Positions 1 to 10,246 of a stretch of DNA of 64,000 bases are shown here, in pieces. The DNA is from Marmoricola sp. (GTDB lineage: Bacteria > Actinomycetota > Actinomycetes > Propionibacteriales > Nocardioidaceae), in contig JAOPXK010000086.1 in the NCBI GenBank assembly GCA_025965195.1, positions 1 through 64,000 on the forward strand, written 5' to 3'. Both the position numbers and the translations under genes were made by a program. The stretch's first letter is position 1. Every line of letters begins with the position of its first letter. The notes beneath the pieces are model-generated. The model was not told the origin of the DNA, made no database searches, and was given only the letters and a program-made list of their open reading frames with translations.

Positions 1-516
1 ATCCGGGTCGACGTACTCCTGGAGAAGGAGCGAACCCCGCGTCAGCCGGAGAAGACCGTTCGCGTCGAGCTGACCGCCCTGTCGAAGGGCCCGATCGTCC
101 GAGCCGAGGCAAGCGCCGAGGACAAGATGGCCGCTCTCGACCTGGCGCTGGACAAGATGGCCGCGCAGATGCGTCGGGCAGCGGATCGCCGCAAGGTGCA
201 CCGCGGGCAGCACACGCCCGAGTCGGTCGGCCACGCAATGGCCCGCGTCGCCGGTAGCGGCGAGGAGGACGGCGCCGCAGGCGGAGTGATCGCCGAGCAC
301 ATGGTCGGCCCGCTGTCGGTGACCGGCGACGGCCCGCTGGTCGTCCGCGAGAAGTCACACGCGGCCACCCCGATGACCCTGGAACAAGCCCTTTACGAGA
401 TGGAACTCGTCGGTCACGACTTCTATCTGTTCGTCGACAAGGAGAGTGACAAGCCTGCGGTGGTCTACCGCAGACGTGGCTACGACTACGGCGTGATCTC
501 ACTCGACCTCGGCTGA
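1..516 (+). CDS. hpf: Ribosome hibernation promoting factor, long form (5' truncated by window edge)
   Basis: Frame 1 is open from the first base to the TGA at 514-516, so the gene begins before the window; the ATG at 127 is internal. The visible part contains the end of the S30AE/RaiA-like domain, a variable acidic linker, and a clear C-terminal ribosome-dimerisation domain (about the last 55 residues) with the family hallmarks MELVGHDFYLF and VVYRRRGYDYGVI. Long HPF binds the 30S decoding region and dimerises 70S ribosomes into inactive 100S particles in stationary phase (family knowledge). The next gene is a response regulator on the same strand after about 118 nt. Confidence 0.95.
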   Translation: MRVDVLLEKERTPRQPEKTVRVELTALSKGPIVRAEASAEDKMAALDLALDKMAAQMRRAADRRKVHRGQHTPESVGHAMARVAGSGEEDGAAGGVIAEHMVGPLSVTGDGPLVVREKSHAATPMTLEQALYEMELVGHDFYLFVDKESDKPAVVYRRRGYDYGVISLDLG

Positions 517-557
517 GACTCGCTCCGGTGACCGGTTCGGGCCCTCGACCATGACCT

Positions 558-599
558 GACCCGGGGTCGTCGATCGCGACACTGACTACCCCGGGGTAG
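558..599. promoter_or_regulatory. Two GC-rich dyads upstream of the response regulator gene
   Basis: GACCCGGGGTC (558-568, 5-1-5 dyad) and CTACCCCGGGGTAG (586-599, perfect 14-bp palindrome) share the core CCCGGGG and have centres about 29-30 bp apart, close to three helical turns. They end 35 nt before the chosen GTG of the response regulator. A dimeric DNA-binding regulator, possibly the adjacent NarL-type protein itself, is the simplest explanation. A role at the hpf 3' end cannot be excluded. The pattern is seen; the function is inferred. Confidence 0.45.
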
Positions 600-634
600 G
601 CCAATTGGGTCATCAAGTCTGCGATGATCGACGG

Positions 635-1321
635 GTGGCAACTCAGGATGGTGCGGCGCCCGGACGTGAGCCGGTGCGCGTGATTGTTGTTGATGACCAG
701 GAGCTGTTCCGGCGCGGGTTGACGATGCTGCTCAGCGTCGAGCCGGACATTGAGGTCGTAGGAGAGGCCGGAGACGGCATCACCGCGACAGAGCTGGCTG
801 TTTCGACGGTTCCAGATGTGATCCTGCTGGACGTGCGAATGCCCAAGCGGTCGGGTCTCGAAGCCTGCGTGAAGATCAAGGAACAGGTGCCGTCGGCGAA
901 GATCATCATGCTCACCGTCAGCGACGAGGAGGGTGACCTCTACGAGTCGGTGAAGAATGGTGCGTCCGGGTATCTCCTCAAGGACTCCTCGATCGACGAG
1001 GTCGCTCAGGCGGTCCGCGTGGTGGCCGAGGGCCAGTCGCTGATCAGCCCGTCGATGGCCGTCAAGCTCATCGACGAGTTCAAGGAGATGTCGCGCACGG
1101 ACCGTGACCAGGTCCCGACGCCGCGACTCACCGACCGCGAGCTCGAGGTGCTGCGGCTGGTGGCGACTGGGCTGAACAACCGCGAGGTTGCCAAGCAGCT
1201 GTTCATCAGCGAGAACACCGTCAAGAACCACGTCCGCAACATTCTCGACAAGCTCCAGTTGCATTCGCGGATGGAAGCGGTCATGTACGCCGTACGAGAG
1301 AAGCTGCTCGACCTTCCGTGA
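635..1321 (+). CDS. NarL/FixJ-family two-component response regulator
   Basis: Receiver domain (about residues 14-130) with the acidic pair DD at 20-21, the phospho-acceptor Asp at about 66 in ILLDVRMP and the conserved Lys in YLLKDSS. A LuxR/GerE helix-turn-helix follows (about 160-220) with LTDRELEVLRLVATG and SENTVKNHVRNIL. The ORF track starts at a TTG (605); the GTG at 635 gives a normal N-terminus. A weak -10-like GATGAT lies 6 nt before that GTG, so a leaderless mRNA is possible; GTG 674 is an alternative. No sensor kinase is adjacent, so its signal is unknown. The 3' end overlaps the next gene by 4 nt (GTGA), implying translational coupling. Confidence 0.93.
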   Translation: MATQDGAAPGREPVRVIVVDDQELFRRGLTMLLSVEPDIEVVGEAGDGITATELAVSTVPDVILLDVRMPKRSGLEACVKIKEQVPSAKIIMLTVSDEEGDLYESVKNGASGYLLKDSSIDEVAQAVRVVAEGQSLISPSMAVKLIDEFKEMSRTDRDQVPTPRLTDRELEVLRLVATGLNNREVAKQLFISENTVKNHVRNILDKLQLHSRMEAVMYAVREKLLDLP

Positions 1322-2529
1322 GCGCGGATCACCTCTCGAAGGCCCAGGCGCGCCGAATTGCCCTCGTTTCACAGGGCTTTCGCGACCCTCGGCACACCAC
1401 CCCGACGATGCGGACGTTCTCCCGCACGCTGGCCCGTACGGCGGTCCTGCAGGTCGACTCCGTCAACGTGCTGCAGCGCGCGCACTACATGCCGCTGTTC
1501 TCCAGGATGGGCAGCTACGACACCGAGCTGTTGCGGCGGGCCAGTTCGAACGCCGCGAGCAGGCCACGCAAGATCGTCGAGTACTGGGCCCACGTGCAGG
1601 CGTTCATGCCGGTCGAGCTCTGGCCGGTGATGCAGCACCGGATGGATCACTACCGCGACAAGCGCGGCAAGTGGTCGGTGATGGTGGCGCGGCCCGATCT
1701 CGAGGCATCGCTGCTCGAGGAGATCCGCCAGCGTGGCGCCTCGACCGCCCGGGAGCTCGACGAGGGTCACCCGCGCACCAAGGAGCACTGGGGCTGGAAC
1801 TGGTCCGATGCCCGCAAGGTGCTCGACTACCTGTTCCTGATCGGTGAGCTCTGCATCGCCGGCCGCAACTCGCAGTTCGAGTGCGTCTACGACCTGCCCG
1901 AGCGGGTGATCCCGGCCCAGTACCTGAACGCTCCGACCCCCTCGGTCGAGGAGGCCTCGCGCGAGCTGGTCCGGCGGGCGGCGCTGTCCCACGGTGTCGG
2001 GACCGAGCAGTGCCTCCGCGACTACTTCCGGATGTCGTCGGCCGGAGCGAAGGCCGCGATCAGCGACCTGGTCGAGGACGGCGAGCTGCTGCCCACGTCG
2101 ATCGACGGCTGGGGCCGCCCCGCCTATCTCCATCGCGACGCCGCCCGTCCACGTGCCGTGCAGGCGCGGGCGCTGCTCAGCCCGTTCGACCCCTTGGTCT
2201 GGGAGCGGAGACGAGCCGAGGAGCTGTTCGGGTTCCACTACCGGATCGAGATCTACGTGCCCGAGCCGCTGCGGCAGTACGGCTACTACGTGCTGCCGTT
2301 CCTCCTCGGCGAGCGCATCGTCGGCCGGGTCGACCTGAAGGCGGATCGCAAGGCGGGCGTCCTCCTGGTGAAGGCGGCGTACGCCGAGGAACACGCGCCC
2401 GAGGAGACCGCGGTCGAGCTCGCCGAGGAGCTCCGTGACCTGGCCGGCTGGCTGGGGCTCACAGACATCGTGGCGAGTCCGCGCGGCGATCTGGCACCGG
2501 CGTTGACCCTGGCGCTCGCGCGCGCGTGA
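1318..2529 (+). CDS. YcaQ/AlkX-like winged-helix protein (HTH_42 family)
   Basis: The 403-aa protein matches the winged-helix family that includes Escherichia coli YcaQ, a glycosylase that unhooks DNA interstrand crosslinks. Features consistent with it are the N-terminal LVSQGF and LQVDSVNVLQRAHY segments, YWAHVQAFMP near residue 85, and the C-terminal LLSPFDPLVWERRRAEELFGFHYRIEIYVP-type region (about 280-325). Many family members have no demonstrated activity, so the glycosylase role is inferred from homology only. Start is the GTG at 1318, which overlaps the stop of the response regulator, so the two are almost certainly cotranscribed. Confidence 0.88.
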   Translation: MSADHLSKAQARRIALVSQGFRDPRHTTPTMRTFSRTLARTAVLQVDSVNVLQRAHYMPLFSRMGSYDTELLRRASSNAASRPRKIVEYWAHVQAFMPVELWPVMQHRMDHYRDKRGKWSVMVARPDLEASLLEEIRQRGASTARELDEGHPRTKEHWGWNWSDARKVLDYLFLIGELCIAGRNSQFECVYDLPERVIPAQYLNAPTPSVEEASRELVRRAALSHGVGTEQCLRDYFRMSSAGAKAAISDLVEDGELLPTSIDGWGRPAYLHRDAARPRAVQARALLSPFDPLVWERRRAEELFGFHYRIEIYVPEPLRQYGYYVLPFLLGERIVGRVDLKADRKAGVLLVKAAYAEEHAPEETAVELAEELRDLAGWLGLTDIVASPRGDLAPALTLALARA

Positions 2530-2612
2530 GACGGCCCCGAGATTGACCCTGCGCCGAGGGTGGCCCCGGGCCGGGTGCGAGCGCGGTCTTGCGAACGCGG
2601 AACCCTGTTGCT

Positions 2613-2638
2613 CCGCCGACCGTTACGATGGTCGGCGG
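2613..2638 (+). promoter_or_regulatory. Inverted repeat around a possible secA -10 element
   Basis: CCGCCGACC (2613-2621) and GGTCGGCGG (2630-2638) form a perfect 9-bp dyad with an 8-nt loop. The loop contains the first bases of TACGAT (2625-2630), a fair actinobacterial -10 sequence, but no convincing -35 lies 16-18 nt upstream. It starts 73 nt before the secA GTG. It could be a repressor operator over the secA promoter, or a small terminator/attenuator hairpin following the upstream operon. Both readings fit what is seen. Confidence 0.4.
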
Positions 2639-2685
2639 GGTTAATACCCCCATCAACCACACCCGCAATCAGGGAGTCAGCGCAC

Positions 2686-5484
<2,799 letters not shown>

Positions 5485-5501
5485 CCCGGCCCTGACGTAG
5501 G

Positions 5502-5531
5502 AGGCGGTTGGTCCGAAAGGGTCAGCCGCCT
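5502..5531. terminator. Putative bidirectional terminator between secA and the Rv3235-like gene
   Basis: AGGCGGTTG (5502-5510) pairs with CAGCCGCCT (5523-5531) with one G-T wobble, giving a 9-bp stem and a 12-nt loop. It lies in the 84-nt gap between two convergent genes. There is no strong U-tract, as is common for actinobacterial terminators. Confidence 0.5.
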
Positions 5532-5568
5532 GCTACGAGGCGGCCGAGGCGGTGTCTCGGACCAGGCG

Positions 5569-6111
5569 TCAGCCGAACTGGAGCGCGGTGCAGCGCCAGC
5601 GCCCCTCGACCGTCTCGATGCGCGCCGCAATCGCGCGCGATCGTTGCCCGTGCCGGACGTGCACGCTCAGCTCGGCGGTCGATGAGCTCGGGCAGAACAG
5701 GTGCACGCTGCGCACCTGGGCCCGCAGCTGTCGCGTTCGCTGGTCGCCCGGCGTGGTCCGTTGCAGGGCCGACGTCCGGCGCAGCAGGTCGGAGTAGACG
5801 GCGTCGGTGGTCCACCGCATCAGCTGGTGCAGGCCGCGGTCGCCACCGATCACCTCGACGACGGCTTGCGCGAACCTGGCGGCGAACGCGTCCAGGTCGC
5901 CCTTGCCGCCCGTCACGACCCGCAGCTCCGGGGTCTGCGGAAGCCCCGGCAGCGGGTCGAGGTCGAGCGCCAGGGTGCCCTGCGTGCTGGCCAGCGGGAT
6001 CGGCTCGGGAGAGAGCGGGACGCTGACCAGCCGGGTCACCTGGGCGATGCCGGAGGGCGGCGACTGGCCCTGGCCGGTGGAGGTGGTGCGGGCGAGGGCG
6101 TGCTGGGTCAT
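5569..6111 (-). CDS. Rv3235-family protein
   Basis: A 180-aa protein beginning MTQHALARTT at the ATG complementary to 6109-6111. The N-terminal third is Ser/Pro/Thr-rich and probably disordered. The C-terminal part (about 75-180) has alternating helix and strand character ending in ARIETVEGRWRCTALQFG, the signature region of the actinobacterial Rv3235 family (named from memory). The molecular function is unknown. Its start overlaps the stop of the upstream LysM gene by 4 nt (ATGA), so the pair is one operon. A homologous pair beside secA in other actinobacteria would fit with the known neighbourhood. Confidence 0.75.
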   Translation of the reverse strand: MTQHALARTTSTGQGQSPPSGIAQVTRLVSVPLSPEPIPLASTQGTLALDLDPLPGLPQTPELRVVTGGKGDLDAFAARFAQAVVEVIGGDRGLHQLMRWTTDAVYSDLLRRTSALQRTTPGDQRTRQLRAQVRSVHLFCPSSSTAELSVHVRHGQRSRAIAARIETVEGRWRCTALQFG

Positions 6112-6638
6112 GAGCGTTCCTCCGAGTCGGACGTCGATGGCAACACAAGCCGTTGCCCTGGCTGGATCAGGTCGGGGTCTGGCCCGATGACGCTGCCGTT
6201 GCGGGCCGCGATGCGTCGCCACAGCTGGTCGATCCGGGCGGGGCCTGCCGTGGCAGGCAGGTCCCGTTCGGCGATGCGCCACAGCGAGTCGCCGGGTCGT
6301 ACGACGACCGTGCGGCGGGTGGGCTCGACGACTGCTCCGACGGTGCGCCCCGGGAGCGGCAGTCCGTCGACCTCGTTGGGGGAGGTCCCCTGCGAGGCGG
6401 CGTACGTCGGAGCGGCGGTGCCCGCGACGATCACCGCCCCGCAGACGCCGAGCAGCCAGCCGCGCCACGCGACCGGACAACCGGTGAACCGAAGCGCCCG
6501 GCTGTGACCGTGGGTGATCGCCTCGATGGCCGCGGCGATCACCAGCAGGGCCAACCAGCAGCACCCGAGCAGGACGACGGTCGCGGCACCCGAGGTGAGC
6601 AGCGTGCTGAAGCCGGGATGTTTCCCGAGACTGACCAT
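6108..6638 (-). CDS. LysM-domain membrane protein
   Basis: The 176-aa protein has two hydrophobic segments (about residues 15-40 and 60-80) and, after a short linker, a LysM domain (about 110-170) with VVVRPGDSLWRIAER and IQPGQRLVLP. LysM domains bind N-acetylglucosamine in peptidoglycan, so the protein is probably membrane-anchored with the LysM facing the wall. It is upstream of and overlaps the Rv3235-like gene, suggesting joint work. It diverges from the gene at 6750; the 111-nt gap holds a consensus DnaA box. Confidence 0.85.
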   Translation of the reverse strand: MVSLGKHPGFSTLLTSGAATVVLLGCCWLALLVIAAAIEAITHGHSRALRFTGCPVAWRGWLLGVCGAVIVAGTAAPTYAASQGTSPNEVDGLPLPGRTVGAVVEPTRRTVVVRPGDSLWRIAERDLPATAGPARIDQLWRRIAARNGSVIGPDPDLIQPGQRLVLPSTSDSEERS

Positions 6639-6703
6639 GGCGAACCTTTGCGTTTGCGTCTGTTTACCTGTTGTAACGATTATTAGGCTACGATGTCAAA
6701 CGG

Positions 6704-6712
6704 TTGTCCACA
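6704..6712 (+). promoter_or_regulatory. Single consensus DnaA box
   Basis: TTGTCCACA is the exact 9-mer preferred by DnaA in high-GC actinobacteria. It sits between the divergent LysM and uncharacterised genes, just downstream of a -10-like TACGAT (6689-6694). One box cannot define an origin. It may be a DnaA transcriptional target or chance. Confidence 0.4.
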
Positions 6713-6749
6713 GATGTTTGGGAGCCCCGCTCGCGTGGAAGAGAGAGTC

Positions 6750-7292
6750 ATGCGTTGGGAAGAGTCGGTACTGGCCTTGTTCGAGGACCTCGAGCAGCAG
6801 GCTGAGGGACTGCACCTTGCCGAGCGCGATGCGGAGATCGGTGAGCTCAGCGTCTCGGAGTACGCCCAGGTCTCCCTGGGGTCGCGGATCCATGCCTCGA
6901 CCAACCAGGTGGTCCGGGTCCGGCTGCTTGGCGGGCGCTCGATCACCGGGCGGCTCGCGCAGAGCGGCCGGGAGTGGCTGCTGCTCGAGGACGCTCCCGG
7001 TCACGAGTGGGTGGTCCCGCAGATCTCGGTCGCGACCGTCTCCGGACTCTCCACCAAGTCGCTGAACGAGGATGCCTGGCCGATCCACGTTCGGCTCAGC
7101 CTGCGATCGATCCTGCGCCGAATTGCCCAAGCCCGCAGCGAGATCGTGGTGCACCTGACGGATGGCAGCCAGTTCGAGGGACGCCTCGGCCGCGTCGGGA
7201 AGGACTTCGTCGAGGTCTACCCGGCGGCGGTCTCGGTCAGAGCGGCGGAGGCGGTCCCGAACATCGCGATTGCCGCGATCCAGGGCCGGTAG
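6750..7292 (+). CDS. Uncharacterised protein, possible SH3/Sm-like barrels
   Basis: I do not recognise the gene firmly. The ORF opens at 6693, but ATG 6750 has a GA-rich ribosome site (GAAGAGAG) directly upstream and gives a 180-aa protein. Residues 1-40 are predicted helical and acidic (ALFEDLEQQAEGLHLAERDAE). Two later blocks, VVRVRLLGGRSITGRLAQSG and SEIVVHLTDGSQFEGRLGRVG, resemble each other and look like repeated small beta-barrel segments. No signal peptide or membrane segment is visible. It is convergent with the HTH gene, 20 nt away. Confidence 0.75.
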   Translation: MRWEESVLALFEDLEQQAEGLHLAERDAEIGELSVSEYAQVSLGSRIHASTNQVVRVRLLGGRSITGRLAQSGREWLLLEDAPGHEWVVPQISVATVSGLSTKSLNEDAWPIHVRLSLRSILRRIAQARSEIVVHLTDGSQFEGRLGRVGKDFVEVYPAAVSVRAAEAVPNIAIAAIQGR

Positions 7293-7312
7293 CGATGCGT
7301 GCGGGGAGGGAG

Positions 7313-7561
7313 TCAGTCGTCGATCGCGGCGCTTGCGCCCTCGACGTACGGGTGCATGCTGACGAACTTCGCGGTGTCCTTGTAGAGCCGCTGGATGTAG
7401 GACTCGAGCTCCGAGACCTCGACGCGCCACTGGCCACGTCCACCGATCTTGATGGCCGGCAAGTCGCCACGGCGGACCAGGGCGTAGACCTGCGCGCTCG
7501 ACGTCGCGAGAATTTCCGCAACGTCTGCCAACTGCAGAAATCTAGGAGGGTTGCTTGCCAT
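7313..7561 (-). CDS. Excisionase-type helix-turn-helix DNA-binding protein
   Basis: An 82-aa protein starting at MASNPPRF (ATG complementary to 7559-7561; the longer ORF is not supported). Residues 7-60 form a MerR/excisionase-like winged helix: LQLADVAEILATSSAQVYALVRRGDLPAIKIGGRGQWRV followed by a helix. This architecture is shared with BldC and with phage Xis, but no phage genes are nearby. No good ribosome site precedes the start. It diverges from the SAF/CpaE pair and could regulate it (inference). Confidence 0.85.
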   Translation of the reverse strand: MASNPPRFLQLADVAEILATSSAQVYALVRRGDLPAIKIGGRGQWRVEVSELESYIQRLYKDTAKFVSMHPYVEGASAAIDD

Positions 7562-7673
7562 AGCGGAAAGTATCTCATCAGATCTGCTCGTTTGCGAATG
7601 CTTGACCACGGTTGCCTGTGGATTGGCACCTTTTAGCCCCAGCCCGCACCACCCCTCTCGGAAGACCACGCTG

Positions 7674-8339
7674 ATGACCACCACGACTGCTGCCTCCCGT
7701 ACGGCGCCTCCCGCCCTCCGCACCAGGACTCCCGGCTGGCGGGATCCGCGGATCGTGATCGGGGTGGTGATCGTCGCCGCGTCGGTCCTTCTCGGCGCGC
7801 GGCTGATGGCCTCGGCCGATGAGACGACCAGCGTCTGGTCGGTACGCCGTGACCTGCCGGCCGGGACGCAGCTCGGTCCGGCCGTGCTCGAACGCCGCCA
7901 GATCAGGTTCGCCGAGAGTGCGGATGCCGACCGCTACCTCTCGGGCACCGACGACCTTGCCGTCGGGCTGACCCTGGCCCGGCCGGTCGGCGCCGGCGAG
8001 CTGCTGCCGCGGTCGGCGCTGGCGAGCGGCGATGCCACGAAGCTGGTCGAGGTGCCGCTGAGCGTTGCCGTGGACGACGTTCCGACGACCGTCCGCCAGG
8101 GCTCGGTCGTCGATGTCTGGGTAGCGCCGAAGACGCCCGGCGCCGATGTCACCGGGCAACGAGCCGTGCTCGTCCTCGACGACGTGGTCGTGGTCTCCGC
8201 GCCCAGGGCCGCGGACAGCCTGGCTCCCGAGTCGACCCGCCAGATCATCGTCGGTGTCGACCCGGCAGCGTCGAACACACTCGGCAAGGCCCTCGGCAGC
8301 ACTGCGGCCGGACACGTCGTGATCACCCGGCAGGGCTGA
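7674..8339 (+). CDS. SAF-domain (CpaB/RcpC-like) membrane-anchored protein
   Basis: The 221-aa protein has a Ser/Thr/Pro-rich N-terminus, one membrane segment (about residues 27-47) and then a SAF domain (about 52-120) beginning VWSVRRDLPAGTQLGPAVLERRQI with the characteristic VGAGELLPRSAL. A second beta-rich region resembles the RcpC/CpaB C-terminal domain. In Tad pili CpaB is a periplasmic assembly factor, but no cpaF, tadB, tadC or flp gene is in the window. ATG 7674 is chosen over the 7551 ORF start. It is followed after 3 nt by the CpaE-like gene. Confidence 0.85.
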   Translation: MTTTTAASRTAPPALRTRTPGWRDPRIVIGVVIVAASVLLGARLMASADETTSVWSVRRDLPAGTQLGPAVLERRQIRFAESADADRYLSGTDDLAVGLTLARPVGAGELLPRSALASGDATKLVEVPLSVAVDDVPTTVRQGSVVDVWVAPKTPGADVTGQRAVLVLDDVVVVSAPRAADSLAPESTRQIIVGVDPAASNTLGKALGSTAAGHVVITRQG

Positions 8340-8342
8340 GCA

Positions 8343-9530
8343 ATGACCGAGCGCGTGTGCGTGCTGGTGGCCGCAGCGGGTGCGGCCTGGGAGACGACGG
8401 CCCTTCCTGCGCTGGCGTCTGCCGGTGTCGTCGTCCTCAAACGTTGCGTGGATCTTCACGACCTGATGGCCACGGCGAGCTCCGGGCAGGCCGATGTCGC
8501 GCTGGTGGCCGCCGACCTCCCTGGTCTCGATGCCGATGCGGTCATGCACCTGCTGCGCTACGACGTCCGCACGCTGGCGGTTGCTGATGATCCGGCCAGC
8601 GCCGAGCGACTGGCCAGGATCGGCGTCGTCGCGACGGTCGCCCCGCGTGCTGACCACACGCTGGTCGAGGCGGTGACCCGCGCAGCCGAAGAGGGCGTGG
8701 TTGCGGATCCGGAGTCGGACGAGGAGGCGCTGCCGCCGCTGTCCGACGGCAGCCGCGGACGCATCATCGCGGTCTGGGGACCGGCCGGCGCTCCCGGTCG
8801 GACGACGGTCGCGATCGCCCTTGCCACCGAGCGAGCGAAGGCCGGACGGCAGACGATCCTCATCGACGCCGATGCGTACGGCGGAGCGGTGGCCCAGCAT
8901 CTCGGCGTACTCGACGAGGTCTCGGGCATCCTCGCCGCGGCCCGACTGGTCAACTCCGGCGCTCTCGAGCCCGATGCGTTCGCCGGGTGCCGGCGCAGGG
9001 TGGCCGACCGGTTCGACGTCCTCACCGGGCTGCCACGCGCGGACCGCTGGATCGAGATCCGGGCCGGCGTCCTGGACCGGGTGCTCGACCTGGCGGCCGA
9101 GGTCGCCGACGTGGTGGTCGACTGCGGGTTCTGTCTCGAGGACGAGTTCGATCCTGGTCGTCCCGGTGGGCGCAACCAGATGACGCTCGACGCGCTCGCG
9201 GCGGCCGACGAGGTGGTGGTGGTCGGCACCGCGGATCCGGTCGGCCTGGCCCGGCTGGCGCGGGGCCTGGTCGAGCTCCGGGAGACCGGCCCGGCCTCGG
9301 TGCGGGTGGTCGTCAACCGGATGCGCAGCACGCTCGGCTGGAGTGAACGGGACATCTCCGGGATGGTCGAGGGCTACCTCCGGCCACTGGGGATCCACTT
9401 CCTCCCCGACGACCGGCCGCTGCTGGACCGCGCGCTGGTCTCGGGGCGCTCGCTGGCCGAGCTCGGTGACTCACCGCTGCGCAAGGCCCTGGCCGGCGTA
9501 CAAACTGCTGCGTTCGGTGCGCCTGCCTGA
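8343..9530 (+). CDS. CpaE-like ParA/MinD-family ATPase
   Basis: The 395-aa protein has an N-terminal receiver-like pseudo-domain (about 1-115) without the phospho-acceptor context, then a ParA/MinD P-loop ATPase domain (about 138-390). The Walker A region reads WGPAGAPGRTTVA, a variant of the deviant KGGxGK(T/S) loop: the first Lys is absent and Arg replaces the usual second Lys. The Asp pair region ILIDADAYGG and VVDCGF are present. CpaE proteins position pilus machinery or act as spatial regulators. Given the altered P-loop, ATP hydrolysis may be weak or absent. It is cotranscribed with the SAF gene. Confidence 0.85.
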   Translation: MTERVCVLVAAAGAAWETTALPALASAGVVVLKRCVDLHDLMATASSGQADVALVAADLPGLDADAVMHLLRYDVRTLAVADDPASAERLARIGVVATVAPRADHTLVEAVTRAAEEGVVADPESDEEALPPLSDGSRGRIIAVWGPAGAPGRTTVAIALATERAKAGRQTILIDADAYGGAVAQHLGVLDEVSGILAAARLVNSGALEPDAFAGCRRRVADRFDVLTGLPRADRWIEIRAGVLDRVLDLAAEVADVVVDCGFCLEDEFDPGRPGGRNQMTLDALAAADEVVVVGTADPVGLARLARGLVELRETGPASVRVVVNRMRSTLGWSERDISGMVEGYLRPLGIHFLPDDRPLLDRALVSGRSLAELGDSPLRKALAGVQTAAFGAPA

Positions 9531-9534
9531 CGCT

Positions 9535-9540
9535 TAGGGT
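9535..9540 (+). promoter_or_regulatory. -10 element, probable leaderless promoter
   Basis: TAGGGT (TANNNT type) is followed by 7 nt and then ATG 9548, the geometry of a leaderless transcript. TTCGGT 16 nt upstream is a weak -35. Confidence 0.45.
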
Positions 9541-9547
9541 GACCACC

Positions 9548-10234
9548 ATGCCCCGGACCTTCGGAAAGTGCGTCACCCTGCTCGTGTCCGTGAGCCTCGG
9601 TCTCGCGATGTCGGCCTGTTCCGGCGGGTCCTCCACGGCCGCGGCGGACCCGGAATCGACGGCCGTGCCGACGACCGGGCCGACGACCGGGACACCGACG
9701 GCCACTCCGAGCAACACCTTCCCGCCGCAGCAGCCTGCGCCCAGGCCGGCTGCGGGAAGCATCGAGGTGAAGGGTTCGACATACACCTACGACGCGCCGA
9801 AGGGGTGGACCGACGGGACCGACCAGTTCAAGACCATCAACCCCAACATCGAGAACGGCTACCTCGACAAGCCGCGCAACAACTACTCCGACAACATCAA
9901 CGTCATCCGTGCCGACACCGAGCCGAAGATGGCGCCTGCCGAGGCCGAGAAGCAGTTCGCCAAGGAGCTCGACACGCTCGCGAACAACGTCCGTACGCTG
10001 CCACGGACGACGCTCGGGGGAGTGCTCGCGCTGCACCAGACCGCCGCGAAGACCTACCAGGCGAAGGGCAGGCCCGGGTCCTACAAGCTGACCTTCGACC
10101 AGTACACGACCTACGTCGATGACACCTGGTTCGCGATCACGTTCACCTACCTGGCCGACACTCCGAAGGCGAGGAAGAACGCCGAGATCAACGGGGTGCT
10201 GACGTCCTGGCGCTGGGTTGCCCCGAGCAGCTGA
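9548..10234 (+). CDS. Putative lipoprotein of unknown function
   Basis: The 228-aa product has a lipoprotein signal peptide (VTLLVSVSLGLAMSAC, lipobox Cys about residue 23), a disordered Thr/Pro-rich stretch to about residue 75, and a folded domain containing YTYDAPKGWTDGT and DDTWFAITFTYLAD, reminiscent of small surface lipoproteins of the PsbP/LpqN-like type (tentative). GTG 9539 is an alternative start, but ATG 9548 fits the leaderless -10. Expected location is the outer face of the membrane. The partner is unknown; it is convergent with the membrane-protein operon, 12 nt away. Confidence 0.75.
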   Translation: MPRTFGKCVTLLVSVSLGLAMSACSGGSSTAAADPESTAVPTTGPTTGTPTATPSNTFPPQQPAPRPAAGSIEVKGSTYTYDAPKGWTDGTDQFKTINPNIENGYLDKPRNNYSDNINVIRADTEPKMAPAEAEKQFAKELDTLANNVRTLPRTTLGGVLALHQTAAKTYQAKGRPGSYKLTFDQYTTYVDDTWFAITFTYLADTPKARKNAEINGVLTSWRWVAPSS

Positions 10235-10246
10235 CCGCCTGCCGCA

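Noticed and set aside
6704-6712. Replication origin
   Set aside because: Only one DnaA box is present; no box cluster, dnaA or dnaN is in the window.
7313-7561. Phage excisionase or integrative element
   Set aside because: The HTH resembles Xis, but no integrase, tRNA target or attachment repeat is nearby, and BldC-type chromosomal regulators share the fold.
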